A DNA stretch of 57,516 nucleotides. Origin: Candidatus Roizmanbacteria bacterium RIFCSPLOWO2_01_FULL_37_12 (GTDB lineage Bacteria > Patescibacteriota > Microgenomatia > UBA1406 > GWC2-37-13). Positions within the stretch are counted from its first letter, which is position 1, and every line of letters begins with the position of its first letter. Both the position numbers and the translations under genes were made by a program. Of the stretch, positions 49,008-57,516 are shown piece after piece. The notes below the pieces were generated by a model, which was not told where the DNA came from, did not search any database, and saw only the letters and a list, made by a program, of their open reading frames with translations. The stretch spans positions 1 through 57,516 of the forward strand of contig MGAG01000008.1 in assembly GCA_001789645.1 (NCBI GenBank). Reading direction: 5' to 3'.

Positions 49008-49775
49008 TAAAGAAAACTTTAACAGACGAAATTATATTTGTCAACCATATTTTTGTCTACGTGACTTTATATGATATTTTAATGAGCTAATATCAACATA
49101 CGTACTATTATATGATATGTTCGAATTTAGTTTTATTAATAATGCAACCGAGTAGCCATCACTAAGTTAATGTGCGGTTACTTTAAAAAAATAACTTATT
49201 ATTTTGTCAAAGCCTTAAATATAGCATATAGGTGTGGGTAAACAAAACCAAACCCGTAAGATCATATTATCCTCTATTATTATTTAAAATATAGTCAGCA
49301 AAATGATTTGTCCTAATAAATTTGGCCATTACCCTATATTACAGCCCGCATAGTTGTATTAAAAAATTATCAATCAATCATGAAAACTGCCAAACCGTGC
49401 AGAAACTCCATTACCGGCACAATTGTTTCAAAAAAAGAAATCTAAACTTAAATTTTACAACGGCTAATTCCTTACAAAATAACAAAATGAGATTAGCTTA
49501 AATACAGTTCACCAGCTTATTTTGTATATTAAATCCGATTAAATTAATTTTGTCGTAAAAATCAAAAACAAACTTTGATATTATAAGCTATTAATATTAT
49601 GGGGTGTACTCGCATAATTTAACTCGTATGATAACTAGTTTTTCATGAGGTAATTAGAATTAATCTAAATTAATATTGTTATGAGATAGTAGCCCCAATA
49701 CCCTTTTAACTTTATAAACTATATCATAATATATCTTTAATACCTCTTGACATAGTTATCCTAATAATATTATGA
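49008..49775. other. Long AT-rich intergenic region
   Basis: 768 bases. I see no convincing gene; the best is a 21-codon ATG frame at 49380. A TTGACA at 49747 with AT-rich -10 candidates (TATTAT) precedes the 49779 gene. No repeat family member was found here. Confidence 0.5.
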
Positions 49776-49778
49776 TTG

Positions 49779-52616
49779 ATGAGTATTATTAATATGTATA
49801 ATCTTTCTAATTTAGAGCCCGGATTCAAAAATTTTCTGCTTGCGGAAAATATTTCCTCTGTTACGCTGCGGAACTATATGTCTGATTTTAGACATTTTAG
49901 GGGTTGGTTACTGTCTAGAGAAGACGTTAACGGAAGTTCAAATATGAATACAAATCTTAATTTACTGGATTCTAAGATTATCGAAGAATATAAAAATCAT
50001 CACGTTGAATCTGCACTACCTTCAAAAACTATTAACCGGAGACTTTCAACATTAAGAAAATTTTTCTTATTTTGTCAAAAGGAGCATTTGATTGCAGATA
50101 ACCCGGCTAAAAATGTCGGAAATATATCAATAGTTGGTAAAATTAATAGTTCCAACAAATTAAAATCACCACCTGAACTGCAAGTTAAAGCAATTTCTGC
50201 TATCCAGGAAGCCGAAAAACCACATTTGGAAATAAATAAACCGTATTTTTTAATTCCCTTTAAATATCTATTTTTATTTATTATGACAGTAATTAGTGTA
50301 GTTTTTTCTGTTCTCTTTGTTCAAAAAGATAAAGCCGTAAATAAACCTGTCATATTTTCAAGTAAGGACGCAAATCGATTTCTTGCCTTTAGCGGCAGAC
50401 TGCTAGATGATATTGGCAACCCCTTAACATCTAAGACAGACGTAATTTTTAAATTTTATTCTACTCCGACGGACGGAAAAGCACTATACTCTTCCTCTTG
50501 TGTAGGCGAAAAAGGCGCAATTACTCCTGAAGTGGATGGTCAAGTTAAAATCCTGCTCGGCTCTGAATGTGACGGTAAACCTATCCCTGCCAAAATTTTC
50601 ACGGACAACCCTAATTTATATCTGGGAATTACGGTCGGAGCTGATGCAGAAATGCTTCCAAGACAAAATATTCCGAACGTAGGTTACGCAGAGAATACTA
50701 ACACTATCCAGGGCTTAAATATAGGCAATGAAAACATGACCGTACCATATATCAATCAGGATGGCAACCTGCTAATAGCCTCGAATAATTCGGGCATCAA
50801 ATCTACTTACGAGAGTTCTAATTTCTCTATTTCCAGTGCGGAAACAGTTACTTTGGAATCTGCTCAAGCCGGCGATGTTATTTTACAGGCTACAGAGAGC
50901 GGAACAATAAAGCTACGAACGGGTGGTTTTACTGATTCATATACACGTCTGACTATAAATAACGAGGGAAATATTGGAATCGGCACTCTTTTTCCAACTT
51001 ATGGCTTTGAGGTAGATGATGATGTTAAAATTACGAACGGGAATAGATTAATTCTTGCCTCAGCCTCATCAGATCCGAGCGGAGAAAATGGAGCCATGTA
51101 CTATAATATGCAATCTAACAGATTCCGCTGTTTTCAGGGAGGAGACTGGACAGATTGTTTTGGAAAATCTGAAAATAATTCGATCGGAGGAGTTTATGCT
51201 GGTAATTTAACAAACGATCTTACCTACTCTAATTTGGAAACTCAAATAATTGAGTTAAAAAGAGAAATAGAAAAACTCAATAATGATTTAAAAAATATCA
51301 CTACAGCTGCTTCACAAAATGTTGATTCTCTCCTAACTACTAGCTACCAGCTACTAACTACTAATCTTTCCGTCCGTGATAAAATATCTTCTCCGGTTAT
51401 TGAAACAACCCGAATAGAAACAAAGGAAATTAAATCTAAAGATGGGAATCTAACTGTTGACTTAAGTAACAATTCCCAAGCCAGCATCCCCGAGGTGAAT
51501 CCAAATCAACATGAAAACACCTCGGGGGTGAATTTTGAAAACAAAGGGCCATTGGCGTCTTTAATTATCAAAGGCCTTGAAGGAAAAACAGCCGCTTCAA
51601 TTGACGGAGCGGGCAATGCCTCATTCAGTGGACAACTTAGAGCCGAAAATATACTTATTAATAAAGATGCATCAATCGCTGGAAATTTGAAAGCTAGTAA
51701 TATTGAGTCAGGTAATATAGCTCAGTTGGCAGACAAACTGAATGCTCTGGAGGAAACGACCAAAATCAACAGCTCCGGGGTGAATGGTGACAATGAAAAC
51801 ACCTCGGAAGTGAAATCCGAAATTAATAACATTCAAAAACTTTTAGCAGAGATAAAAAATGAAAAACTTTCCAATCCTCAATACTATCAAAGTCTAAATT
51901 CAAACCAGCAATGGAACAATGAAATAATGGAACAATTGACCGTTAGAGGAAAATCAAATTTCTACGATCTTTCCGTAACTAATTCCGGCGCTATCGGCAA
52001 TTTATTAATTCAAGATAATTCAATTCTTTCTCTGGCTTGGGATCTCAAACTTTCAGCCCTTTCGACTATTAAACTTTTTGATGATGCGGTCATCATATCT
52101 AAAGATGGAAATATCAGAACAGTTGGCAGAGTGATAGCAAACGCAGGTATCTCAACAAACAAAATAGAAGCCTTAAATGAAGGTGATCCTGTGAGAATAG
52201 ATAATTTAGCCCTTCACAACTTGATAATCAATGATAAATATTTAGAATCATCGGCTTCAGGTTCAATTATAGCCTCAGCTGAAAACTTTGAAAAAAATGG
52301 GCTGTCAATACCTGCTATTGAAACTCAGACCGCCATAGCGGGCACCGGGATTATTCCCGCCAACAGCCAGGAGATTATAATATACAATAGTAAGATAACA
52401 GACACATCGCTAGTTTATCTTACTCCAACGACCGAAATACCAACGTCACAACTTTCTATATCTAAAAAGGAATCATGCACTAACACCCTCAAGGTGAATG
52501 ATGTCCATGAAAACACCTCGGGGGTGGAGGAACAAAATTGCAAACCCTATTTTAAAGTTTCAATTGGCACTCCAACAAACAACACATTTTCATTTAACTG
52601 GCTAATTATAAATTAA
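49779..52616 (+). CDS. Tyrosine-recombinase core-binding domain fused to a membrane-anchored adhesin
   Basis: 945 residues from the ATG at 49779. Residues 1-115 match the SAM-like N-terminal domain of XerC/XerD-type integrases: FLLAENISSVTLRNYMSDFRHFRGWL and KTINRRLSTLRKFFLFCQKE with DNPAKNV. No catalytic R..R..Y domain follows. A transmembrane helix lies at 165-187 (YLFLFIMTVISVVFSVLFV). The rest is an extracellular, tail-fibre-like region (GNIGIGTLFPTYGFEVDDDV, GAMYYNMQSNRFRCFQGGDW), a coiled-coil-like part and beta repeats. Three in-frame palindromes encode ENTSGV-type peptides. A DNA-binding domain inside with a fibre outside is unusual. Confidence 0.8.
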   Translation: MSIINMYNLSNLEPGFKNFLLAENISSVTLRNYMSDFRHFRGWLLSREDVNGSSNMNTNLNLLDSKIIEEYKNHHVESALPSKTINRRLSTLRKFFLFCQKEHLIADNPAKNVGNISIVGKINSSNKLKSPPELQVKAISAIQEAEKPHLEINKPYFLIPFKYLFLFIMTVISVVFSVLFVQKDKAVNKPVIFSSKDANRFLAFSGRLLDDIGNPLTSKTDVIFKFYSTPTDGKALYSSSCVGEKGAITPEVDGQVKILLGSECDGKPIPAKIFTDNPNLYLGITVGADAEMLPRQNIPNVGYAENTNTIQGLNIGNENMTVPYINQDGNLLIASNNSGIKSTYESSNFSISSAETVTLESAQAGDVILQATESGTIKLRTGGFTDSYTRLTINNEGNIGIGTLFPTYGFEVDDDVKITNGNRLILASASSDPSGENGAMYYNMQSNRFRCFQGGDWTDCFGKSENNSIGGVYAGNLTNDLTYSNLETQIIELKREIEKLNNDLKNITTAASQNVDSLLTTSYQLLTTNLSVRDKISSPVIETTRIETKEIKSKDGNLTVDLSNNSQASIPEVNPNQHENTSGVNFENKGPLASLIIKGLEGKTAASIDGAGNASFSGQLRAENILINKDASIAGNLKASNIESGNIAQLADKLNALEETTKINSSGVNGDNENTSEVKSEINNIQKLLAEIKNEKLSNPQYYQSLNSNQQWNNEIMEQLTVRGKSNFYDLSVTNSGAIGNLLIQDNSILSLAWDLKLSALSTIKLFDDAVIISKDGNIRTVGRVIANAGISTNKIEALNEGDPVRIDNLALHNLIINDKYLESSASGSIIASAENFEKNGLSIPAIETQTAIAGTGIIPANSQEIIIYNSKITDTSLVYLTPTTEIPTSQLSISKKESCTNTLKVNDVHENTSGVEEQNCKPYFKVSIGTPTNNTFSFNWLIIN
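51488..51529. repeat. CCCCGAGGTG palindrome, copy 1 of 3
   Basis: CCCCGAGGTG (51488) and CACCTCGGGG (51518); encodes PEVNPNQHENTSGV. Related copies at 51773-51812 and 52484-52526, all in the same frame of the same gene. Confidence 0.75.
51773..51812. repeat. CCCCGAGGTG palindrome, copy 2 of 3
   Basis: CTCCGGGGTG (51773) and CACCTCGGAAGTG; encodes SGVNGDNENTSEV. Same frame as copy 1. Confidence 0.7.
52484..52526. repeat. CCCCGAGGTG palindrome, copy 3 of 3
   Basis: CACCCTCAAGGTG and CACCTCGGGGGTG; encodes LKVNDVHENTSGV. Same frame as the other copies. Confidence 0.7.
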
Positions 52617-52625
52617 AGTAATTCG

Positions 52626-52686
52626 TCATTCTGGCTTGCTCGCCCATCGTAGCCTTGGCGAAGCTGGGTCCAGAATCGTTGTTGAA
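52626..52686. repeat. TCATTCTGG...CCAGAATC hairpin repeat, copy 1
   Basis: TCATTCTGGCTTGCTCGCCC ... GGTCCAGAATCGTTGTT. Identical for about 58 bases to the copy at 54613-54674. Between the 49779 and 52692 genes. Confidence 0.85.
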
Positions 52687-52691
52687 AATTT

Positions 52692-53519
52692 ATGGAAATA
52701 CTTTCCTACTACCAATACTTTCCCGCTTTTACAGCCATTCTTTTTCTGCTTATTATTATTTTAAAATTTACTCTCAACAGGAAATCAGCTTTAAAAAAAT
52801 ACCCTCTACTTTACTTTCTGCCTGTAATCTTACTGACATTATTATCAATTTTTTCTTATCTCCTCTCTAAAGCCGTTCTAGCTCAATATTTTTTTAGACA
52901 GTCAATTCAAGCTAAAACCGTTAATGAAGTTTACGAATTACAAAGAAAAGCCATAATTACTAATCCTAATATTGATAGTTATCGCGTAAGATTTTCTCAA
53001 ATTAATCTTTTGATCGCAAACAGCTTATTGGATAAGTCAAAAGAACCCTCTGCCGAAGACAAACAAACAGCTGCAAAAGCCGTGCAGGCAGCTATCGAAG
53101 AGGCTAAAGCCGCGGTAAAATTAGATGATAAAAAAGCTTCAAACTGGGCAAATTTAGCAAATATCTATAAAAATCTTTTAAATATGGCACAAAATGCTGA
53201 CACATGGACAATATCAGCCTACCAAAGAGCTATTATTCTGGATTCGCAAAATGCCGAATACCATCTCGAGTTGGGCGGAGTCTACTATCTGTTAAAAAAA
53301 TATGATGATGCGATTAATGCCTTTGAAGAAGCAATCAGGCTAAAACCCGACTGGCCAAATGCTTATTACAACCTCGCCTGGACTTATTACCAAAAAGGCG
53401 AAGTAGAAAAAGCCATCTCAAATATGGAAACAACCATCTCTCTTTTGAGTAATCAAAATAATACTGCAGAACTAACCAAAGCCCAAAAAGATCTGGAAGA
53501 ATTCAAAAAGAAGCTCTGA
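52692..53519 (+). CDS. TPR-repeat membrane protein
   Basis: 275 residues. Two hydrophobic helices (PAFTAILFLLIIILKF; LLYFLPVILLTLLSIFSYLL), then about 170 residues with TPRs, clearest at AEYHLELGGVYYLLKKYDDAINAFEEAIRLKPD and NAYYNLAWTYYQKGEVEKAI. Similar to the C termini of O-antigen-ligase/TPR envelope proteins. Scaffold role inferred. Confidence 0.72.
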   Translation: MEILSYYQYFPAFTAILFLLIIILKFTLNRKSALKKYPLLYFLPVILLTLLSIFSYLLSKAVLAQYFFRQSIQAKTVNEVYELQRKAIITNPNIDSYRVRFSQINLLIANSLLDKSKEPSAEDKQTAAKAVQAAIEEAKAAVKLDDKKASNWANLANIYKNLLNMAQNADTWTISAYQRAIILDSQNAEYHLELGGVYYLLKKYDDAINAFEEAIRLKPDWPNAYYNLAWTYYQKGEVEKAISNMETTISLLSNQNNTAELTKAQKDLEEFKKKL

Positions 53520-53572
53520 AGTCATTCTGGTAAGTCCCGACTAAGTCGGGACGCATCCAGAATCGTTGTTTG
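53520..53572. repeat. TCATTCTGG hairpin repeat, variant copy
   Basis: GTCATTCTGG, then AGTCCCGACTAAGTCGGGAC, a perfect short hairpin, then CCAGAATCGTTGTTTG. Same ends as the copies at 52626 and 54613, different centre. Confidence 0.8.
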
Positions 53573-53577
53573 ATTCT

Positions 53578-54603
53578 TTACCTTAACAAATAGCCTCTTT
53601 TTCTCACAGTCTGAATATGATCGCCTGAAATGCCGTTTACTTCAAGTTTTTCCCGTAACCTCTGGATAAACTTTGCCATTGCCCAAAGACTATAATCCTT
53701 TTCCTGTCTGAATATAGTTTGTCCTATCGCGTCGAAATCAACAATGCTACTTAGATTCTCAATAAATATACAAAGTATCCTTCTCTCTTGCCAGGTTAGA
53801 TTGCGAATAGGCTTAGAATTAAAATAAGGAATTCCTGTTTTTATAAAAAAATTTACTTTTTTAACATCCGGACAGCCTAATTTATGTAAAAACTTTCTGC
53901 TTATTTCATTTAATTTACTTCTCTCTTTTTTACTAATTGATTTTGTAGTGGGAACAAATTTTTCTATCTTTTCGTATTTTTGTAAAAATCTACTTATTGA
54001 AGATTCCTTAACTAACCAATCAATAATAAACTCCTTATCTCTAAAACTCCCCTTAAGCTCAAATAATAGATCATTATGTATCAGACTTGAGATGATACCT
54101 TCTGCTATAGTGTGTATATTTTGGTCAAATCTTAAAAATAACTCAATGTCTGCAGGCAATTTATTAGTAACATTGTAAGATACTGACGGTCCGAAGTTTG
54201 ATGGGTAGATTGATATAGACCGTATGGATGAAGGTTTATTCAATACCCGTTCAACTTCCTTGATAACTGCCGCTTCCGCCAGTTTCCAGGTATTTTGCAA
54301 CTTTTTAATTTCCGGTTTTTTTAATCTAATATCTAATATTAAATATCTAATATCTTTTAATAATTCTTTATCTTTAATATCCTGCCAGTTACCTATATTC
54401 AGATCTTTCACCCTACTCCAAAAATTAGGAATCCGCTTTACATTTATATCAGGAAAAACAACTATATCTAAATCATTCTTTAGATATTTAGAAGGCAAAA
54501 CTGTAAACCCATTAACTTCATAGAAACCTTTTGCAATATTTCTGGCAACATATGCCACTCTCTGTGCTTCAAGTTCCAAACTCCACTTCCAATCAGTTTT
54601 CAT
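53578..54603 (-). CDS. Protein with C-terminal OmpR-type winged helix
   Basis: 341 residues. The last ~95 residues (NLTWQERRILCIFIENLSSIVDFDAIGQTIF, then MAKFIQRLREKLEVNGISGDHIQTVRKRGYLL) match the trans_reg_C DNA-binding domain. The first 240 residues have no recognised receiver or sensor domain. Residues IRYLILDIRLKK are encoded by an ATATTAGATATTAGA-type repeat, another in-frame insertion. Target unknown. Confidence 0.7.
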   Translation of the reverse strand: MKTDWKWSLELEAQRVAYVARNIAKGFYEVNGFTVLPSKYLKNDLDIVVFPDINVKRIPNFWSRVKDLNIGNWQDIKDKELLKDIRYLILDIRLKKPEIKKLQNTWKLAEAAVIKEVERVLNKPSSIRSISIYPSNFGPSVSYNVTNKLPADIELFLRFDQNIHTIAEGIISSLIHNDLLFELKGSFRDKEFIIDWLVKESSISRFLQKYEKIEKFVPTTKSISKKERSKLNEISRKFLHKLGCPDVKKVNFFIKTGIPYFNSKPIRNLTWQERRILCIFIENLSSIVDFDAIGQTIFRQEKDYSLWAMAKFIQRLREKLEVNGISGDHIQTVRKRGYLLR

Positions 54604-54612
54604 AATATTTTT

Positions 54613-54674
54613 TTCGTCATTCTGGCTTGCTCGCCCATCGTAGCCTTGGCGAAGCTGGGTCCAGAATCGTTGTT
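54613..54674. repeat. TCATTCTGG...CCAGAATC hairpin repeat, copy 2
   Basis: Same orientation and nearly identical sequence to 52626-52686. Placed upstream of the winged-helix gene on the minus strand. Confidence 0.85.
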
Positions 54675-54707
54675 AATATTATACCCCATAGTATTCCCTC
54701 CTTCAAT

Positions 54708-54737
54708 TCATCTTTTTAATCTAAGAATAATATTTAA
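54708..54737 (-). pseudogene. Possible 3'-end remnant of the 56313 membrane-protein gene
   Basis: Minus strand LNIILRLKR-stop; the intact gene ends VFKFLQLNR-stop. Leu, Leu and Arg-stop agree. Nine residues only, so the case rests on its position beyond the AAA ATPase cassette. Confidence 0.4.
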
Positions 54738-55879
54738 GTAACAAATTTGAGAAAGTTAACTTTCGTTATTACCTCAAAAGAAGAATTTTTATACGTATTC
54801 ACCCAGTCTTTAGGCGGCTTGATCTTTTTTTTATTATTCCACTTTATCTCATAGCCAAAAAGCTTACCACTTCGCTCTTCAATCCAATCTATCTCTTTCC
54901 GGTCATATGTCCTCCAAAAATAATTATTAGTCATAATCCTTTTATAGTTTTGTTTTTTAATCCTTTCCATCACCAGATAGTTCTCCCATAGTTCACCCGC
55001 ATCTCCTCTAAGGTTAAGAGAATTAAAATTATTAATCAGTGCATTCCTTACGCCATTATCATAAAAATACCAGCGTGAGCTTTTATAGATCTCTTTCCTC
55101 AGATTTCTTGAAAATCCTCTTATATTCATAATTACAAAGGTTTTTTCCAATAAATCCAAATAGCGGGCAACAGTGGCTTTATTCAAGTCAAGATTATTAC
55201 CAAGCTCATTTAATGATACTTCTTTGCCTATTTGAAATGCCAGAAGACCTAATAAATCTCTAAGTTTTTTCGCGTTTTTGATATTTTCCAGTTCTAATAA
55301 ATCTCTAAACAAATAATCATTTACCAAATCTTCCATATACTCTTTTTTTTCTTTAACCGAATTCAAACCAAACAACTCAGGATAACCCCCATAGATCAAA
55401 TGCTGATCAAAAATCTCTTCGTAAAATAATTTGCCCTTAGTTTCGATTATTTCACCAACCCAGATGGGATATAGTTTTATGGTTTTCTTTCGCCCGGTTA
55501 GCGGCTCACCGAGCTGACTTGCTAACTCAAAAGAAGCTGAACCTGAAGCAATGATCTTGAGACTCGGTACCTCATCTACAAGTATCTTCAGATTTTCACC
55601 AATCCGGTCTATTTTTTGAGCTTCATCCAGAATAAGAAGTGAGGTATTTTTACCTATAAAATCAACCATTCTGTTAAGATTTTTGGCAGAAAATACATCC
55701 TGCACTATTTTTCTGTCCCCTTTGAAAAAAGCCACTCTCTCTTTTTTAAAATCTTTATCTTTAATAATTTTTTCCAAAAGATATGTTTTACCTACTCGTC
55801 TTGGCCCATACACAACAAGTACCTTGCCGGACTCCAATTTAGCCTTAATTAAATTGTATGCACTTCTTTTAAGCTCCAT
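54734..55879 (-). CDS. AAA ATPase with DUF4143 C-terminal domain
   Basis: 381 residues. Walker A VYGPRRVGKTYLLEKI at 23, Walker B SLLILDEAQKI near 95, sensor IASGSASFEL, LYPIWVGEIIE, a winged-helix stretch (KEVSLNELGNNLDLNKATVARYLDLLEKTFVI) and a nuclease-like end with KEIDWIEERSGKLFGYEIKWNNK. Same broad family as 35517-36845 but not a recent duplicate. Divergent from the small gene at 56065. Confidence 0.87.
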   Translation of the reverse strand: MELKRSAYNLIKAKLESGKVLVVYGPRRVGKTYLLEKIIKDKDFKKERVAFFKGDRKIVQDVFSAKNLNRMVDFIGKNTSLLILDEAQKIDRIGENLKILVDEVPSLKIIASGSASFELASQLGEPLTGRKKTIKLYPIWVGEIIETKGKLFYEEIFDQHLIYGGYPELFGLNSVKEKKEYMEDLVNDYLFRDLLELENIKNAKKLRDLLGLLAFQIGKEVSLNELGNNLDLNKATVARYLDLLEKTFVIMNIRGFSRNLRKEIYKSSRWYFYDNGVRNALINNFNSLNLRGDAGELWENYLVMERIKKQNYKRIMTNNYFWRTYDRKEIDWIEERSGKLFGYEIKWNNKKKIKPPKDWVNTYKNSSFEVITKVNFLKFVT

Positions 55880-56064
55880 AGTATCCTATTTATTATAAAT
55901 TAGGCTACTTAATTAGCCTAATTAAGCTAAATTTATCAGATAGATAATGCGTTGTCAAGTCCTGCTAAAAAATTAACGATTCATCTTATGTCGAGTTATG
56001 TCAAGATAAATTATAAAAAGGGAGTAAATTAAGCATATTATTAATTTACTAAATCATAATTATT

Positions 56065-56283
56065 ATGAAAAAATCTACCCGAGGAGTTTTTCCTAAAGGA
56101 TTTGACAACGGTGCACCTTTAAGTCCTGAGTTAGATATGACTATAAGTGGCACTGGTCGAGCTGACCTACCAATATCGAAATTACATAAGCTAGGATTGA
56201 TAGCTGATCCAATTCTAGACATATTAGAAAAGTCTACTGTTCAATCGACCAGTGGAGAAAATATCAAAACTAGAAGAGCATAG
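56065..56283 (+). CDS. Orphan small protein
   Basis: 72 residues, MKKSTRGVFPKGFDNGAPLS and on, basic at both ends, no recognised domain. Divergent from the AAA ATPase and converging on the next gene, like the other orphan small genes, but its promoter has no GAA spacer. Confidence 0.55.
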   Translation: MKKSTRGVFPKGFDNGAPLSPELDMTISGTGRADLPISKLHKLGLIADPILDILEKSTVQSTSGENIKTRRA

Positions 56284-56312
56284 CGTTTTAATTAAGATAC
56301 TTTTCGATTTAA

Positions 56313-57516
56313 TTATCTATTTAACTGTAGGAATTTAAAAACCAAATAAATTCCTACTAATAATTCTATCCAAACTAAAATTACCTTAATATTGTTAGGT
56401 TTATATTCCACCGTCAATTCATAATCGCCTACTTTCTCAACCGGAATTCCGATATAAAATGGAAAAACCGGAAATGCTTTGACTTTTTCTCCATTCAACT
56501 TCACCTGCCAATTGGGATGAAAGCTTTGTTTTAAAACCACTAGACAATTATTACATTCTTCTTTTACCTGAACTTTTACGCTGTAACCATTTATCAATTT
56601 CTTTTGATTTGTGATTAGTGTAATATTTTTCGTCGATCGACGAAAAACATCACCATCTACACTAAATGGATTAACCTGCCAGAGATTTCTCTCCTTGCCA
56701 TCATTTAGATTTATCCAGTTGTTTTTATCAGTCATCTCTATATACCATTTTTTTCCGTCAGGAACTGCCTTAGTCAGATCTATTTTGGGATAATCACTAT
56801 TCTTAAACAATTCACTTTCAAACCAAATCCTAGTTGGATTAAGAAGATCTGTCTTTTTGGATTTTACAGCTATATTGCTTACTCCGGCAACAAACCAACC
56901 GGTGGTTTTAATCTCATATAATAGATATTTTCCTTCTTTAGTGATTAATTTCGCAAATTCAGGTACCTTGACGTTTTCAGGTAAGATACTATAGCCAACA
57001 TTGTATAGATTATAAAAATTAATATCGTTTTCGTTAAAAAACTGCTCCGGATCGGAATTGGGCGACCAGGATTGGGGTAAAAACCCGATTGTAGAATATC
57101 CGTCCCTGGACAGTACCATATAAAGAGGAGTTTCACCAACTGTAAAATCCTTACCCCAATTCCCCGGTCTACCTACATAAACTCTAGCCTTAGGTAGAGT
57201 TGCAAGTTTATTTTTTATTTTTTCGTAATCTGGAAGATCTTTTAAATACGCTTGGTTTGCCCTCTCAATCCAGACATTATTATCCTTTGCGTACTTTATT
57301 ACCGGGCCTTCGAGATAAATAATGATTGGTATAAAAATTATTAGTAATCCTGCTATTAACCATAATGACCACGGATGACTGACGGATTTTCGCTGATTCC
57401 GCAATCCGTGGTAATCCGTTAGAAATCCGTGTAAATCCCTTGAAAGCTTGTAGAGAAAATTTCCAGCAATAAAAATTCCAGCAAATTGAACTAGAACGAT
57501 AATGCGATGTTGGTGA
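56313..57516 (-). CDS. Large membrane protein, C-terminal part (5' end outside the window)
   Basis: The frame is open to the window edge, so the TTG near 57404 is not the start. Visible: a hydrophobic segment at the edge (RIIVLVQFAGIFIAGNFLY), a repeat-derived peptide (DLHGFLTDYHGLRNQRKSVS), a second helix (LWLIAGLLIIFIPIIIYL), a ~280-residue extracellular domain with beta content (HPNWQVKLNGEKVKAFPVFPFYIGIPV, as in YfhO-like proteins), and a C-terminal helix. Probably a YfhO-like membrane protein involved in glycan handling; partial view. Confidence 0.65.
   Translation of the reverse strand, partial: HQHRIIVLVQFAGIFIAGNFLYKLSRDLHGFLTDYHGLRNQRKSVSHPWSLWLIAGLLIIFIPIIIYLEGPVIKYAKDNNVWIERANQAYLKDLPDYEKIKNKLATLPKARVYVGRPGNWGKDFTVGETPLYMVLSRDGYSTIGFLPQSWSPNSDPEQFFNENDINFYNLYNVGYSILPENVKVPEFAKLITKEGKYLLYEIKTTGWFVAGVSNIAVKSKKTDLLNPTRIWFESELFKNSDYPKIDLTKAVPDGKKWYIEMTDKNNWINLNDGKERNLWQVNPFSVDGDVFRRSTKNITLITNQKKLINGYSVKVQVKEECNNCLVVLKQSFHPNWQVKLNGEKVKAFPVFPFYIGIPVEKVGDYELTVEYKPNNIKVILVWIELLVGIYLVFKFLQLNR

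Noticed and set aside
49060-49100. Possible remnant of the comEC-MBL 3' end (VYVTLYDILMS-stop)
   Set aside because: It needs two single-residue gaps to align with IKRTDLDGDIVFTFD; too weak to claim.

Overview
The window is an AT-rich, densely coded stretch of a small-genome bacterium. It most resembles the Candidate Phyla Radiation (Patescibacteria), probably a Microgenomates-type lineage; this is an inference from gene content, not a database match. Supporting points are an archaeal/eukaryal-type TyrRS, an archaeal-type NMN adenylyltransferase (NadM), an archaeal-type CoA module (PPAT fused to a DUF359 dephospho-CoA kinase), a compact secE-nusG-rplK-rplA block, ComEA/ComEC DNA-uptake genes, and many orphan small genes.

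Layout. 1-4 kb: three secreted or surface proteins sharing an Asn/Gly/Thr repeat. 4.3-8.2 kb: tRNA-Gln, an HD hydrolase and three stacked toxin-antitoxin (TA) modules behind leuS. 8.2-11.1 kb: leuS. 11.1-13.1 kb: another cassette zone behind the CoaD-DUF359 gene. 13-20 kb: CoA and NAD genes, a lipoprotein-like gene, a cation/Ca2+ antiporter, tgt and an RRM protein. 20.6-25.2 kb: decayed and tiny genes, tyrS, an AbiE-like pair. 25.4-31 kb: acs, an orphan membrane protein, a candidate structured RNA, a divergent GGDEF protein. 31-38 kb: Ca2+ P-type ATPase, a HEPN-like protein, a DUF4349 protein, a DUF4143 ATPase, a cytidylate-kinase-like protein. 38-40.7 kb: ribosomal/transcription block. 40.7-45.7 kb: small gene pairs, surface proteins, a second AbiE pair, BrnTA. 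45.8-49 kb: comEA-comEC and a PaaX-like regulator. 49-57.5 kb: a recombinase-domain/adhesin fusion, TPR protein, winged-helix regulator, second DUF4143 ATPase and a truncated membrane protein.

Three patterns recur. (1) Displaced 3' ends: behind leuS, coaD-DUF359, nadE, tyrS, acs, the DUF4349 gene and possibly rplA and the 57-kb membrane gene, short fragments encode a diverged second (or third) copy of that gene's last 8-25 codons. They sit on the far side of a small cargo (TA pairs, orphan small genes, an ATPase). This looks like repeated insertion of cassettes that each bring their own 3' end of the target gene. (2) Orphan small genes with near-consensus promoters whose -35/-10 spacer is a GAA microsatellite, mostly leaderless, and often divergent from a TA operon. 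(3) Several families of short inverted-repeat elements. Copies lie between genes and also in frame inside leuS, tyrS, tgt, acs, coaD-DUF359, rplA and others, where they add peptide segments to essential enzymes.

All start choices, promoters and remnant assignments come from reading the sequence by eye; no search or structure prediction was run.
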